Assembly: GCA_024280815.1 (NCBI GenBank)
Contig: JAJRPL010000137.1
Location: forward strand, 1 to 17,566
Reading direction: 5' to 3'
Length of the DNA stretch: 17,566 nucleotides
DNA from: Bacteroidota bacterium
Lineage (GTDB): Bacteria; Bacteroidota; Bacteroidia; Flavobacteriales; Flavobacteriaceae
Of this stretch, positions 1 to 7,749 are shown piece after piece. Each line of letters begins with the position of its first letter. Within the stretch, counting starts at the first letter, position 1. The position numbers were made by a program, and so were the translations under genes. The notes under the pieces were generated by a model. That model was not told the origin of the DNA. It searched no databases and saw only the letters and a program-made list of their open reading frames with translations.

Positions 1-896
1 ATTTTTAGCATTAAAATAATGATTTGATGTTACTGTAAATGTCTGTCTATCATATTTATTATTGTCTCTATAGCCATCACTATGCGTATTGCTATAAATA
101 ACATGTAATCCATTTTTAGAACCTCCATGGTTTATACTCAAATTTCCTTTTACTAAACCGAAAGAACCCATAGACAGTTCACTACCAATAGTAGTATTGT
201 TGAAGTATGATTTTTTGGCTGAAGATGTATTACACCTCCCAAACCGGCACCATAAATACTAGAAGTTGCACCTTTAATAATCTCTAAACGTGAAATAGCA
301 TTGAGTTCAAAATCTTCTATAGTCGTCTCTCCGCTACCTGTTGTCAACGGAATGTCTTCAAAATAAGCTATAATTTTAGCTGTACCATAAAGGTTTCTAG
401 AACCAACACCTCTAATGGTTATTCTATTTGTATTTAATGCTCCTGTATGCATATAAACACCTGGTACTTTATTTAATATTGGAGCAATATTAATGTCATT
501 TTCTCTTTCTATTTCTCTAGGAGAGATTATTTGTACAGTTGCAACTGATTTTTTAAGTTTTATGGGAATCTGATTTGTACTTACTAATACTTCATTTAAT
601 TCTGTTGATTTTACATTGAGCTGGATGATAACATCTTTAGAATTAATATTTTTAACTATTTTTTCATGATATCCAATTCTCGAAAATTTATAATTTCTCG
701 ATTCTACAACATTAAATTCACCAAATTTATTTGACAGCACTACAGTGCTGTCCTTTAGCTCTAAAATATGAACGTCTTCAAGTACTGTCCCATTTTCACT
801 ATCAATTACTTTTCCGTTAATCCTGTTTTGCGAATAGCCACATACACTACCTATAAGTAGTAGAACAACTAAAAATGTTTTTTGGATTAACCTCAT
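1..896 (-). pseudogene. TonB-dependent outer-membrane receptor, frameshifted and cut by the window edge
   Basis: An outer-membrane receptor for TonB-driven uptake; the substrate is unknown. From the ATG at 894-896 the product starts MRLIQKTFLVVLLLIGSVCG, a signal peptide. A longer start at 953 would add a charged stretch ahead of the signal peptide and overlap the promoter, so I reject it. Next comes a carboxypeptidase-like regulatory domain (from INGKVIDSENG, about residues 25-100) and then the plug (VLVSTNQIPIKL, NKVPGVYM, TIRGVGSRN, LEIIKGATSSIYGAGLGGVI). At the A6 run (plus-strand 211-216) the frame breaks and the receptor frame stops near 153. Adding one A restores a natural barrel continuation (SYFNNTTIGSELSMGSFGL, then YSNTHSDGYRDNNKYDR) open to base 1. 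No susD-like partner lies within the window, but the downstream side of the gene is off the edge. It is either a frameshifted pseudogene or a sequencing error. Confidence 0.85.
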
Positions 897-925
897 CAAT
901 AAAATATTTTTTTTTATAACCTCTA

Positions 926-956
926 CAAAAGTACAAGTAATTTTAATTAACAAAAA
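926..956 (-). promoter_or_regulatory. Bacteroidota-type promoter of the TonB receptor gene
   Basis: On the minus strand, TTTTTG (956-951) is followed by a 17-base spacer and TACTTTTG (933-926). This fits the Bacteroidota vegetative consensus TTTG-N17-19-TAnnTTTG. Transcription would start near 919-921, giving a leader of roughly 25 bases before the ATG at 896. This supports the shorter start of the receptor. Confidence 0.65.
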
Positions 957-1055
957 TATTCTACACCTTAAAATAGTAAATCTTAAAAAAAATAATTATT
1001 TTTAACGCAAAGCTTTACTTTTATTCAAAGCTCTCATCAATATAAAATCAACAAA

Positions 1056-2261
1056 ATGGCAAAAAATTATTTTAAACAGTACCCAAATAAAGAAGGATTT
1101 TTCAATGAATATGGTGGAGCTTTTATTCCTCCTCACCTAGAAACTGAAATGAAAAAAATTAATGATGCTTATTTTGCGATAAGTAAATCTCATAAATTCA
1201 TTTCAGAATTAAGAAACATTAGAAAACATTATCAAGGCAGGCCAACTCCTGTATATCACTGCAATCGACTTTCTAGTAAATATGGTGGTCAAATTTACTT
1301 AAAAAGAGAAGATTTGAACCATACAGGTGCCCACAAACTAAATCATTGTATGGGTGAAGCTTTATTGGCAAAGCATATGGGTAAAAAGAAGCTAATTGCC
1401 GAAACTGGGGCTGGTCAACATGGTGTAGCATTAGCCACTGCTGCTGCTTATTTCGGACTGGAATGTGAAATTCATATGGGAGAAGTTGATATTGCTAAAG
1501 AACATCCTAATGTTCAGCGTATGAAAATATTAGGAGCTACTGTAGTGCCTGTAACTCATGGTTTAAAGACATTAAAAGAAGCGGTTGATAGTGCTTTTGA
1601 AGAATATTTAAAAGACCCTGTTAGTACCATTTACTGTATAGGTTCTGTAGTTGGACCACACCCATTTCCTATGATGGTTAGAGATTTTCAACGCGTGGTT
1701 GGCATTGAAGCCAAAGAACAATTTTTTGAAATGACTGGTGAATTGCCAGATTCTGTTGTTGCCTGTGTAGGTGGAGGAAGTAATGCTATGGGGATTTTTT
1801 CAGCATTTTTAGAAGATGAAGAATGTAAGCTTTATGGTATTGAACCTGCAGGAAAATCACTTAAAACAATGGGAGAGCATGCAGCAACAATGACTCTTGG
1901 TAAGCCAGGTATTATTCATGGGTTTAAATGTTATACTTTACAAGATGAAGATGGAAACCCTGCTCCTGTTCATTCTATTGCTAGCGGATTAGACTACCCT
2001 GGTGTAGGACCAGAACATTCTATGCTAAAAGACTTAAAAAAAGTAACTTATGATAGTATAACTGATAAAGAATGTATTGATGCTTTTTTTGAATTAAGCA
2101 GATTAGAAGGGATAATTCCTGCTTTAGAAAGTGCCCATGCAGTAGCTTATGCTTTTAAGCTTGCAAAAAAACAACCTGAACAATCTATTTTGGTAAATTT
2201 AAGTGGACGTGGTGACAAAGATTTGGACTATGTAATTAACACATTTGGCTTACCAAAATAA
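1056..2261 (+). CDS. trpB: Tryptophan synthase beta chain, stand-alone copy
   Basis: A PLP-dependent enzyme that condenses indole with L-serine to give tryptophan, in the cytoplasm. The 401 residues match the usual length. Visible motifs are GRPTPVYHCNRL (about 61-71), HTGAHKLNH with the PLP-binding Lys94, ETGAGQHG with catalytic Glu116, the COMM-region stretch GSVVGPHPFPMMVRDFQ (about 196-212), the phosphate-binding GGGSNAMG (239-246), SGLDYPGVGPEH (310-321), EGIIPALESAHA (351-362) and the C-terminal LSGRGDKD (382-389). HTGAHK rather than NPTGSHK places it nearer TrpB1 than TrpB2. No trpA or other trp gene is adjacent: the neighbours are a divergent receptor gene and tRNA-Pro. It may be a second, orphan copy that salvages indole or works alone. 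The catalytic residues I can recognise are intact. Confidence 0.93.
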   Translation: MAKNYFKQYPNKEGFFNEYGGAFIPPHLETEMKKINDAYFAISKSHKFISELRNIRKHYQGRPTPVYHCNRLSSKYGGQIYLKREDLNHTGAHKLNHCMGEALLAKHMGKKKLIAETGAGQHGVALATAAAYFGLECEIHMGEVDIAKEHPNVQRMKILGATVVPVTHGLKTLKEAVDSAFEEYLKDPVSTIYCIGSVVGPHPFPMMVRDFQRVVGIEAKEQFFEMTGELPDSVVACVGGGSNAMGIFSAFLEDEECKLYGIEPAGKSLKTMGEHAATMTLGKPGIIHGFKCYTLQDEDGNPAPVHSIASGLDYPGVGPEHSMLKDLKKVTYDSITDKECIDAFFELSRLEGIIPALESAHAVAYAFKLAKKQPEQSILVNLSGRGDKDLDYVINTFGLPK

Positions 2262-2309
2262 TAAATTGAAATTATTCATAAAACACCTGTACAGTTTTAG
2301 ATAAAAAAG

Positions 2310-2317
2310 TATATTTG
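2310..2317 (+). promoter_or_regulatory. Possible -7 box of the tRNA-Pro promoter
   Basis: TATATTTG matches the Bacteroidota TAnnTTTG box. No good TTTG lies 17-19 bases upstream, so the call is tentative. A start near 2323 would give the tRNA a 5' leader of about 105 bases, with a possible hairpin ATCAAA/TTTGAT in it. Confidence 0.35.
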
Positions 2318-2427
2318 CAAACTGAATTTTTACGGGTGTAGCCTCGGATCAAACACAGGATAAACTACGCTTTGATGTGATAAAAAAACTTTAGTTCTGG
2401 TTTTAAAATATAACTAGATAACCAACT

Positions 2428-2502
2428 CGGGGTGTAGCGTAGCCCGGTTATCGCGCCTCGTTTGGGACGAGGAGGTCGCAGGTTCGAATCCTGCCACCCC
2501 GA
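2428..2502 (+). tRNA. tRNA-Pro (anticodon UGG)
   Basis: A complete cloverleaf. The acceptor strand CGGGGTG (2428-2434) pairs with CACCCCG (2495-2501), and A2502 is the discriminator. The anticodon stem CCTCG/CGAGG encloses the loop TTTGGGA (2461-2467), so the anticodon is TGG at 2463-2465, which reads proline codons. The T arm is GCAGG-TTCGAAT-CCTGC (2478-2494). The CCA end is not encoded, as is usual in Bacteroidota. The body is intact, with no sign of an integrated element. Confidence 0.96.
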
Positions 2503-2560
2503 CAAAAGATAGCTTTTCATATTAATTGAAGTTTTTTTTGTTTACAAATAAACCACTACA

Positions 2561-2577
2561 ATGAACTGAAAGTTCAT
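2561..2577 (+). other. Perfect hairpin, probable relic end of the IS200-type element
   Basis: ATGAACT-GAA-AGTTCAT is a perfect 7-bp stem with a 3-base loop, followed by AGG and a run of T. It lies about 30 bases beyond the stop of the decayed transposase, where IS200/IS605 elements carry a subterminal hairpin that their transposase recognises. It could instead be a terminator. Between the tRNA and this hairpin (2503-2560) I see nothing but AT-rich sequence. Confidence 0.4.
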
Positions 2578-2606
2578 AGGTTTTTAAATCTGACTAAAGT
2601 ATAAAA

Positions 2607-2995
2607 TTATTGGCTATCATTAGTTGATTCTTGATGATACTCTAGATAATTATTTACCATCTTATCAGCTATATTTTCTAGTACTCCAACATCCAAAACT
2701 GCTTGCCCAAAAATAACGTCCCACTATTTTTTTCTCAACACTGGAAACTCTTCTTATATTTTTCGAGAAATCTGCCCTTTTAACTTTTTCACAATAGTAC
2801 TAACGCATTAAGAGGGGCGATACTATAAATGGACATGGCATAGTCACGTAAAACCACCGCTTTCAATAGTATGAATATCCTCAGTATTACAAATTTAGTT
2901 TAGTAAACTTCTACATCGCTTTTAAACATCATTTTTTAGAAACGTATACCTGTATTTGATAACTAATAATTAATCTTGATACTGTGTATACATTT
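2607..2995 (-). pseudogene. Decayed IS200/IS605-family transposase (TnpA, Y1 HUH type)
   Basis: Reading the minus strand from about 2980 to the TAA at 2609-2607 gives clear remnants of an IS200-type transposase in family order: IKYRYTFLKNDV, ICNTEDIHTIESGG, then HVHL (the His-x-His metal motif), then STIVKKLKGQISRKI, EEFPVLRKK, a frameshifted WGRYFWASSFGCW, and finally ADKMVNNYLEYHQES, which would hold the catalytic tyrosine. The reading is interrupted by several in-frame stops and by a pair of compensating shifts around WGRYFW, so no protein can be made. The N-terminal edge is blurred, so the right boundary is approximate. Both strands of 2995-3117 show nothing else I can support. Confidence 0.8.
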
Positions 2996-3117
2996 ACTCC
3001 CTACCCTCACACTTAACAAAGATCATTTTTTAGATGCTAAAGCGAAATGTAATAAATACATTATTTAAACTATCTTAAGAACAATAAATTATAAGCAATA
3101 AAATACTCAAAACTAAG

Positions 3118-3146
3118 TTTAATGTGTTGGTAATTGTATATCTTTG
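3118..3146 (+). promoter_or_regulatory. Probable promoter of the LuxR-type regulator
   Basis: TATCTTTG (3139-3146) is a full match to TAnnTTTG. The -33 region (TTTA at 3118-3121, 17-base spacer) is weak. Transcription would start near 3152. The ATG at 3134 would then lie inside the promoter, which favours the ATG at 3170 as the true start of the next gene. Confidence 0.5.
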
Positions 3147-3169
3147 TATTGCTATTTAAAGATTTTTTT

Positions 3170-3904
3170 ATGAAAATGATTAATACCAAAAACTATTTCG
3201 AACTTAATGGAAGTAATGTTGTCACCTTTGATATAAACACCCTAAACAACTTTCCTCTAAGCCAAAAAGAGTGTATTATTCTGGTCAATCTAGAGAAAGA
3301 TTCAATTATTTTTCAAAAAGGGGTTCAAAACGTCCTTGGCTATGACAGACCAAATGAAAATCAAGAAAATTTTTTACTTAAATACTGTCATCCTGATGAT
3401 TATGATTTGATAGAAAAAATCATTAGTTCAACCCTAAAATTTAGTAACAGAAATATTGATCAAGTTAGCGAAAATAAGCTTTTTATAAGCCTAAGATTAA
3501 GAAAGAAAGACAAAAGCTATGTTAAGGTATTTTGTAAGATTTCTGTAATAAGTACTGATCAAAATGATCGAATTTCAAGTGTACTGATCGTAATGACAGA
3601 TGTCTCTTTTATGGATACTGATAATTTTGTTAAATGGAATTTTGAAGCAAGAAATTTAAATTCAGAAGAATTTAAAAAATCTATTTATAAGTCATTTGAT
3701 GATATTTTTACTGTAAGAGAAATTGAAGTAATTAAAGAAGTATGTAAAAAGATTGCTACTGAAGAAATTGCAAAAAATCTATTTATTAGCAGGCATACAG
3801 TTGCGACACATCGTAAAAATATACTAAAGAAATCAAAATGCCATAGTGTTAACGAATTGATTAATTTCTGCAACGCTATAGGTATTAATACATTAAACGA
3901 ATAA
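3170..3904 (+). CDS. LuxR-type helix-turn-helix regulator with a PAS-like sensor domain
   Basis: A DNA-binding transcription factor of 244 residues from the ATG at 3170; the in-frame ATG at 3134 overlaps a -7 box. Residues about 35-145 look like a PAS fold: IILVNLEKDSIIFQKGVQNVLGY, then YCHPDDYDLIEKI, then the strands LFISLRLRKKDKSYVKVFCKIS and SSVLIVMTDVS. Residues about 180-235 are a GerE/LuxR helix-turn-helix with FTVREIEVIKEV, TEEIAKNLFISRHTVATHRKNIL. No receiver domain or membrane segment is present, so it is not a classical response regulator. The ligand or partner is unknown. It stands alone in front of the polysaccharide operon in the same direction, so it may control that operon, but the sequence does not prove it. 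Confidence 0.85.
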   Translation: MKMINTKNYFELNGSNVVTFDINTLNNFPLSQKECIILVNLEKDSIIFQKGVQNVLGYDRPNENQENFLLKYCHPDDYDLIEKIISSTLKFSNRNIDQVSENKLFISLRLRKKDKSYVKVFCKISVISTDQNDRISSVLIVMTDVSFMDTDNFVKWNFEARNLNSEEFKKSIYKSFDDIFTVREIEVIKEVCKKIATEEIAKNLFISRHTVATHRKNILKKSKCHSVNELINFCNAIGINTLNE

Positions 3905-3939
3905 GAGTCTATTAAACCCTCCTTCAAGAATGCTATTTT

Positions 3940-3960
3940 AAATAGTAAATTACTATTTTT
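3940..3960 (+). terminator. Weak hairpin terminator after the LuxR-type gene
   Basis: AAATAGTA-AAT-TACTATTT followed by TT forms an 8-bp perfect stem 36 bases after the stop codon. The stem is AT-rich, so its strength is doubtful. Confidence 0.4.
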
Positions 3961-4337
3961 AAATTGAACACTTCTATTAAACAGCACGTGATATTCCTAA
4001 AAAAATACCTTAATTATTAAGATAAGCCTAGGGGCAATTACTGGATCTAGGCTTTATTAAGTAACAATATAATATAGTGCTAAAATGGACGTTCATACTA
4101 AAGATAGGTTCTAAATTATAAATAATTTACTATGTAAACTTTACACTCTTTTTTTACCAAGATATACTAAAAATGTAATTAGGAATGACGAAACGTGGTA
4201 AACCTTATAGATTGCTAAAATTTAAAAATTACAGAAAGCAAAATAATACAATATCCTTTCAGGAATATCAAACTAATTTTTACAAATTCTAGTAATAAAA
4301 ATTTATTAACTTTTAATTAAATTAAGTTTTAAAACTA
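3961..4337 (+). promoter_or_regulatory. Leader/intergenic region before the polysaccharide operon, with one strong hairpin
   Basis: No gene is visible in these 377 bases. AAGCCTAG (4024-4031) and CTAGGCTT (4047-4054) form a perfect 8-bp stem around a 15-base loop. A second imperfect hairpin, ATATCC-TTTCA-GGAATAT, lies near 4251-4268. The string TTTG does not occur on the plus strand anywhere here, so no consensus vegetative promoter can be placed for the operon. No UpxY/NusG-type antiterminator gene is nearby. The region must hold the operon's promoter unless transcription reads through from the regulator. Confidence 0.4.
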
Positions 4338-5582
4338 TTGAATATTTTAAAAAAAATAAAATCTCCTGAGGTTTCAAAATTAATAAGTGTTTTTATTGAT
4401 CAAGTCTTTATGAGTATTACAACTCTAATGACGGCAATAGTTTTAGCTAGAACCTACGAAAAAAGTAACTATGCCGACTTGGTTTTACTTTTTTCAATAT
4501 CAGTATTTGTACTGGGTTTTCAAAGTGCAATCATCTCAAAACCTTATGCCATTAATATTAATGATTTTAAAGATGATATTAAAAATGGATATTTCAATTT
4601 TAACATGTACATTAAAATATTATTTACATGTCTAGTAATTTTATTCTTTCCACTTATTTATTTTCTTATATTTGGTTCTTGGGATTTAGATAAAATACTG
4701 CTTTACATAGCATATATGGTTGCTTATACCTCTTATTATTTTGTGCGAGAAACCTTGTTGAGTGAAAGAAAAACAAAACAAAACTTAATATATGGTTTGG
4801 TCAGCTCAACTGGAATCATTTCTCTTTTATTTTATATTTTTTTAAGTAAAAACACTAATATTAATATTTATCTAATAATTTCCTCTACCATTTATGGATT
4901 TATAGCATTCGTTTATTTCTTTTTGAATATAAAAAAGTTTAGCTGGAACAATATTACCTCTAAAATCTATATTCTTACAAATTGGGAAGTTGGTAAATGG
5001 TTATTAGGTTCTAATATCTTTTTCTTTTTAAGTTCTGGTATTTACCCGTGGTTATTACTATTTATAACCACTAAAAATAATGTTGCAGTCTTAGGGGTTT
5101 TATCAAGTGTATCGAGTATTATAAACCCCCTATTAATGGCATTAAGTTCCTATTTATTACCAATATTTGTTAAAGTAAATTTTGACTACAATAATATAAG
5201 GAAATTAGTTAAAAGATGGGTGTTTCTATTTGGTATACTCGCATTTCTACTTATTATTACTGGTTATTTTTTCGGACAGAGTATTGTTATTTTATTTTTT
5301 GGACAGAAATATGCTAATTTAGGCTTAATCGTTGTTTATCCGTTTATAGTACAGGCAATAAATGTGTTATTTCAACCTTACAAAATTTCATTAAATGCTA
5401 TTAAAAGAACAGATGTAAATTTTTTAATACTCATACCTCGAAGTATTTTAGCACTTACGCTAGGCTATTTTTTTATTACAAATTATGGCTTAGTAGGTAC
5501 TTTTTATGCTATGATAATTGAAATATTGTTCTATCAAGTATTAAATTATCTAGTCTATCTTAAGGTGATAAGAAACAACTAA
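4338..5582 (+). CDS. Wzx-type polysaccharide repeat-unit flippase
   Basis: An integral inner-membrane protein of 414 residues with about twelve hydrophobic helices, expected to flip undecaprenyl-diphosphate-linked repeat units to the periplasm. The N-terminus (SKLISVFIDQVFMSITTLMT, AIVLARTYEKSNYADLVLLF) is typical of the MATE/MVF-like polysaccharide transporters. Length and helix count fit. The start is a TTG at 4338: upstream in frame there is only GTT TTA AAA CTA before a stop at 4323, and the next ATG would remove most of the first helix. It is the first gene of the operon, 57 bases before the polymerase gene. Members of this family have little sequence identity, so the call rests on topology and context. 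Confidence 0.8.
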   Translation: MNILKKIKSPEVSKLISVFIDQVFMSITTLMTAIVLARTYEKSNYADLVLLFSISVFVLGFQSAIISKPYAININDFKDDIKNGYFNFNMYIKILFTCLVILFFPLIYFLIFGSWDLDKILLYIAYMVAYTSYYFVRETLLSERKTKQNLIYGLVSSTGIISLLFYIFLSKNTNINIYLIISSTIYGFIAFVYFFLNIKKFSWNNITSKIYILTNWEVGKWLLGSNIFFFLSSGIYPWLLLFITTKNNVAVLGVLSSVSSIINPLLMALSSYLLPIFVKVNFDYNNIRKLVKRWVFLFGILAFLLIITGYFFGQSIVILFFGQKYANLGLIVVYPFIVQAINVLFQPYKISLNAIKRTDVNFLILIPRSILALTLGYFFITNYGLVGTFYAMIIEILFYQVLNYLVYLKVIRNN

Positions 5583-5639
5583 TTAATAATAAATTGATAA
5601 AAATATAAAATTAAGTGGCAAATTGCATTTTCTAAATAA

Positions 5640-6767
5640 ATGAATTCAAAAAACAGTCATATAATTTTACTTATTGTTTTCGTTACATTTTTGGTAATGA
5701 ATCCAATAGTATTCAATTTAAATATTGCTCTTATAGGCAAATATGGTAAGTTAGTTGTAGCTTTTTTAGGTATTTTAATATTACAAAATTCTTTTATTCA
5801 AATAAAAATATTTGCAAAGAAATATGTCTGGTTGATGTTATTTTGGGCTCTGTGCATCGGTTTTACTTTGCTTAGAATTATAGAAAAAGGAATTAATTTT
5901 GATTTGATACAACAAAACGTATTGTTCATTGTATTTATTTATTTTTATTATTTATTAGCCTTAACATTTAAAAAAAGGTACCGAAGACCAAACTACTATT
6001 TTTTCAAGTATTTAGCTCAAACAATTAATATTAATCTATTTTTTTGGACTGCCGTTGTAATTTTGTTTTCTTTTAACATCTGGCACACAGTTGAAGGGAG
6101 AACTGGCTTAGGTCTTTTTTATGGAAATTATATTCAATTTGGAATATTTGCCTGTACAGGTGCTATCGCAAATTTTTCTTTACTTAAATCGCAAATTAAA
6201 AAAAATAGAAAATATCATCTATTTATGTTTTTATTATTTGGAGTATTAGTATTGTTGTCTGATTCAAGAAATGTACAATTGATTTTACTAGTGTTTCTCA
6301 TATTTAACCTAATCCCTCAGATAAAAAAAATAGCAATTAGCAATATCTATTTAATAATATTTTCCTTATCAATAGCTTCAATTTTCTATTTTTCAGGTGA
6401 AATATTATTGAATGAAAGTCTAATTAACCTCAGTTCAGGAAGAAGTTCTATTTGGTATTATATCTATGATTATTACAGTCAAAATTCATTTTTAAAAGGC
6501 GAAGGTATTTTTGGATTGAACACCACCATCCTTGAAAACAACATAGATACAAATTATTACTTTCAACGTATAGATTTTCTTTATTTTCATTCATCTTTTA
6601 TTGAAATAATTGCTGCTAGCGGCATTATAGGTTTTATATTTTTTATCTTATTTATCGTTAAGTCACTAAAAATAAAGAAGAAATTTTACCTATTAGGTAT
6701 TATAATTAGTATCCTTTTAGGCGGTTTGTTTGAAAGTTTTTTAATACAGCCTACCATATTATTATAA
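5640..6767 (+). CDS. Wzy-type O-antigen/capsule polymerase, possibly cut short by an in-frame stop
   Basis: A multi-helix membrane protein of 375 residues expected to join flipped repeat units in the periplasm. Signs of the O-antigen ligase/polymerase superfamily are the periplasmic-loop motifs GRTGLGLFYGNY (about 154), SDSRN (about 207), SGRSSIWYYIYDYY and the YFHSSFIEIIAASGIIGF stretch before a late helix. The TAA at 6765-6767 falls just after GGLFESFLIQPTILL. Reading on in the same frame gives FLFWYLIMQNTNNSKFKRLYN and a TAA at 6831-6833, which looks like the end of a last helix and a basic tail, and would leave a 12-base gap to the next gene instead of 78. A nonsense mutation near the C-terminus is therefore likely, though the short form might still work. 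Confidence 0.75.
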   Translation: MNSKNSHIILLIVFVTFLVMNPIVFNLNIALIGKYGKLVVAFLGILILQNSFIQIKIFAKKYVWLMLFWALCIGFTLLRIIEKGINFDLIQQNVLFIVFIYFYYLLALTFKKRYRRPNYYFFKYLAQTININLFFWTAVVILFSFNIWHTVEGRTGLGLFYGNYIQFGIFACTGAIANFSLLKSQIKKNRKYHLFMFLLFGVLVLLSDSRNVQLILLVFLIFNLIPQIKKIAISNIYLIIFSLSIASIFYFSGEILLNESLINLSSGRSSIWYYIYDYYSQNSFLKGEGIFGLNTTILENNIDTNYYFQRIDFLYFHSSFIEIIAASGIIGFIFFILFIVKSLKIKKKFYLLGIIISILLGGLFESFLIQPTILL

Positions 6768-6845
6768 TTTTTATTTTGGTATTTGATAATGCAAAACACT
6801 AATAATTCTAAATTTAAACGTTTATATAATTAAACTAATTAATAA

Positions 6846-7742
6846 ATGAAAAAAATAGCACCAATATTACTTTTTACATATAATCGTTTAAACGAAACTC
6901 AAAAAACCGTTAAAGCATTACAAAATAACTATCTTGCTTCTGAAAGCGAATTGTTTATTTTTTCAGATAATGGAAAGGATGCTAATGGAGAAAAAAAGGT
7001 AAAAAAAGTACGCGATTATTTGAAAACTATTGATGGTTTTAAAAAAGTACATATTAAAGAGGCAACAACTAATCTAGGATTAGCTAATTCAATACTTAAT
7101 GGAGTTACTGAGGTTATAAACCAGTACGGTAAAGTTATTGTTTTAGAAGATGATTTAATTACATCTGCTAATTTTTTAGATTTTATGAACCAAGCACTAA
7201 ATTTCTATTCTAATTCTTCAGAAGTAATTTCAATATCTGGATATTCTCTCAATTTACCGAGCCTAAAAACACATAATGCTGATTATTATGTTGGTTATAG
7301 AGCATCTTCTTGGGGTTGGGGCATATGGAAAAGTAAATGGGAGAACGTAGATTGGGATGTTTCTGATTATTCTAAATTTAAAGGCGATTATAAGCAGCGT
7401 ATTAAATTTAGTAAAATTGGAAGTGATATGCCTAGAATGTTAAAAAACCAAATGAGTGGTAAAATAGATTCATGGGCCATAAGGTTGTGTTATCATCAAT
7501 TTAAAAATAATTTAGTTACTATTTTTCCAACCAAATCAAAAATATACAATATTGGTACAGGTAAAAATGCTACTCATACTACCATAGGAACTAGATTTGA
7601 TGCACAACTTGATTCAAGCAATGATAGGGTTTTTGTCTTTGAAAATGATTTGATAGTAAACAAGAAAATAATTAGTGAATTTAAATCAAAATTCTCGATT
7701 AGATTAAGAGCGATTGATAAGTTGAAAAAATACTTAAAATAA
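6846..7742 (+). CDS. GT-A fold glycosyltransferase of the polysaccharide locus
   Basis: A cytoplasmic or membrane-associated sugar transferase of 298 residues. The start PILLFTYNRLNETQKTVKAL and ELFIFSDNG match the nucleotide-sugar binding half of a GT-A fold. LEDDL at residues 100-104 is an acidic metal-binding motif like the EDD of GT13-type enzymes and the DxD of family 2. SGYSLNLP and the tryptophan-rich ASSWGWGIWKSKW (153-164) are likely acceptor-site elements. It has no membrane helix. The stop is followed after 7 bases by the MBOAT gene, so the two are tightly coupled. Donor and acceptor sugars cannot be told from the sequence. Confidence 0.8.
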   Translation: MKKIAPILLFTYNRLNETQKTVKALQNNYLASESELFIFSDNGKDANGEKKVKKVRDYLKTIDGFKKVHIKEATTNLGLANSILNGVTEVINQYGKVIVLEDDLITSANFLDFMNQALNFYSNSSEVISISGYSLNLPSLKTHNADYYVGYRASSWGWGIWKSKWENVDWDVSDYSKFKGDYKQRIKFSKIGSDMPRMLKNQMSGKIDSWAIRLCYHQFKNNLVTIFPTKSKIYNIGTGKNATHTTIGTRFDAQLDSSNDRVFVFENDLIVNKKIISEFKSKFSIRLRAIDKLKKYLK

Positions 7743-7749
7743 AAAATAT

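Noticed and set aside
2428..2502. tRNA-Pro as an attachment site for an integrated island
   Set aside because: I see no repeat of the tRNA 3' end elsewhere in the window and no integrase gene.
3046..3062. AATGTA/TACATT inverted repeat as the second end of the IS200-type relic
   Set aside because: The 6-bp AT-rich stem is within chance for this composition and has no similarity to the clear hairpin at 2561-2577.
3685..3987. Minus-strand open frame of 100 codons opposite the regulator gene
   Set aside because: It overlaps the helix-turn-helix coding region on the other strand and has no recognisable motif or promoter; it is a shadow of the real gene.
4146..4207. TTTACCA...TGGTAAA inverted repeat as an operator
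   Set aside because: The arms are 7 bp and over 30 bases apart in AT-rich sequence, so chance is a good explanation.
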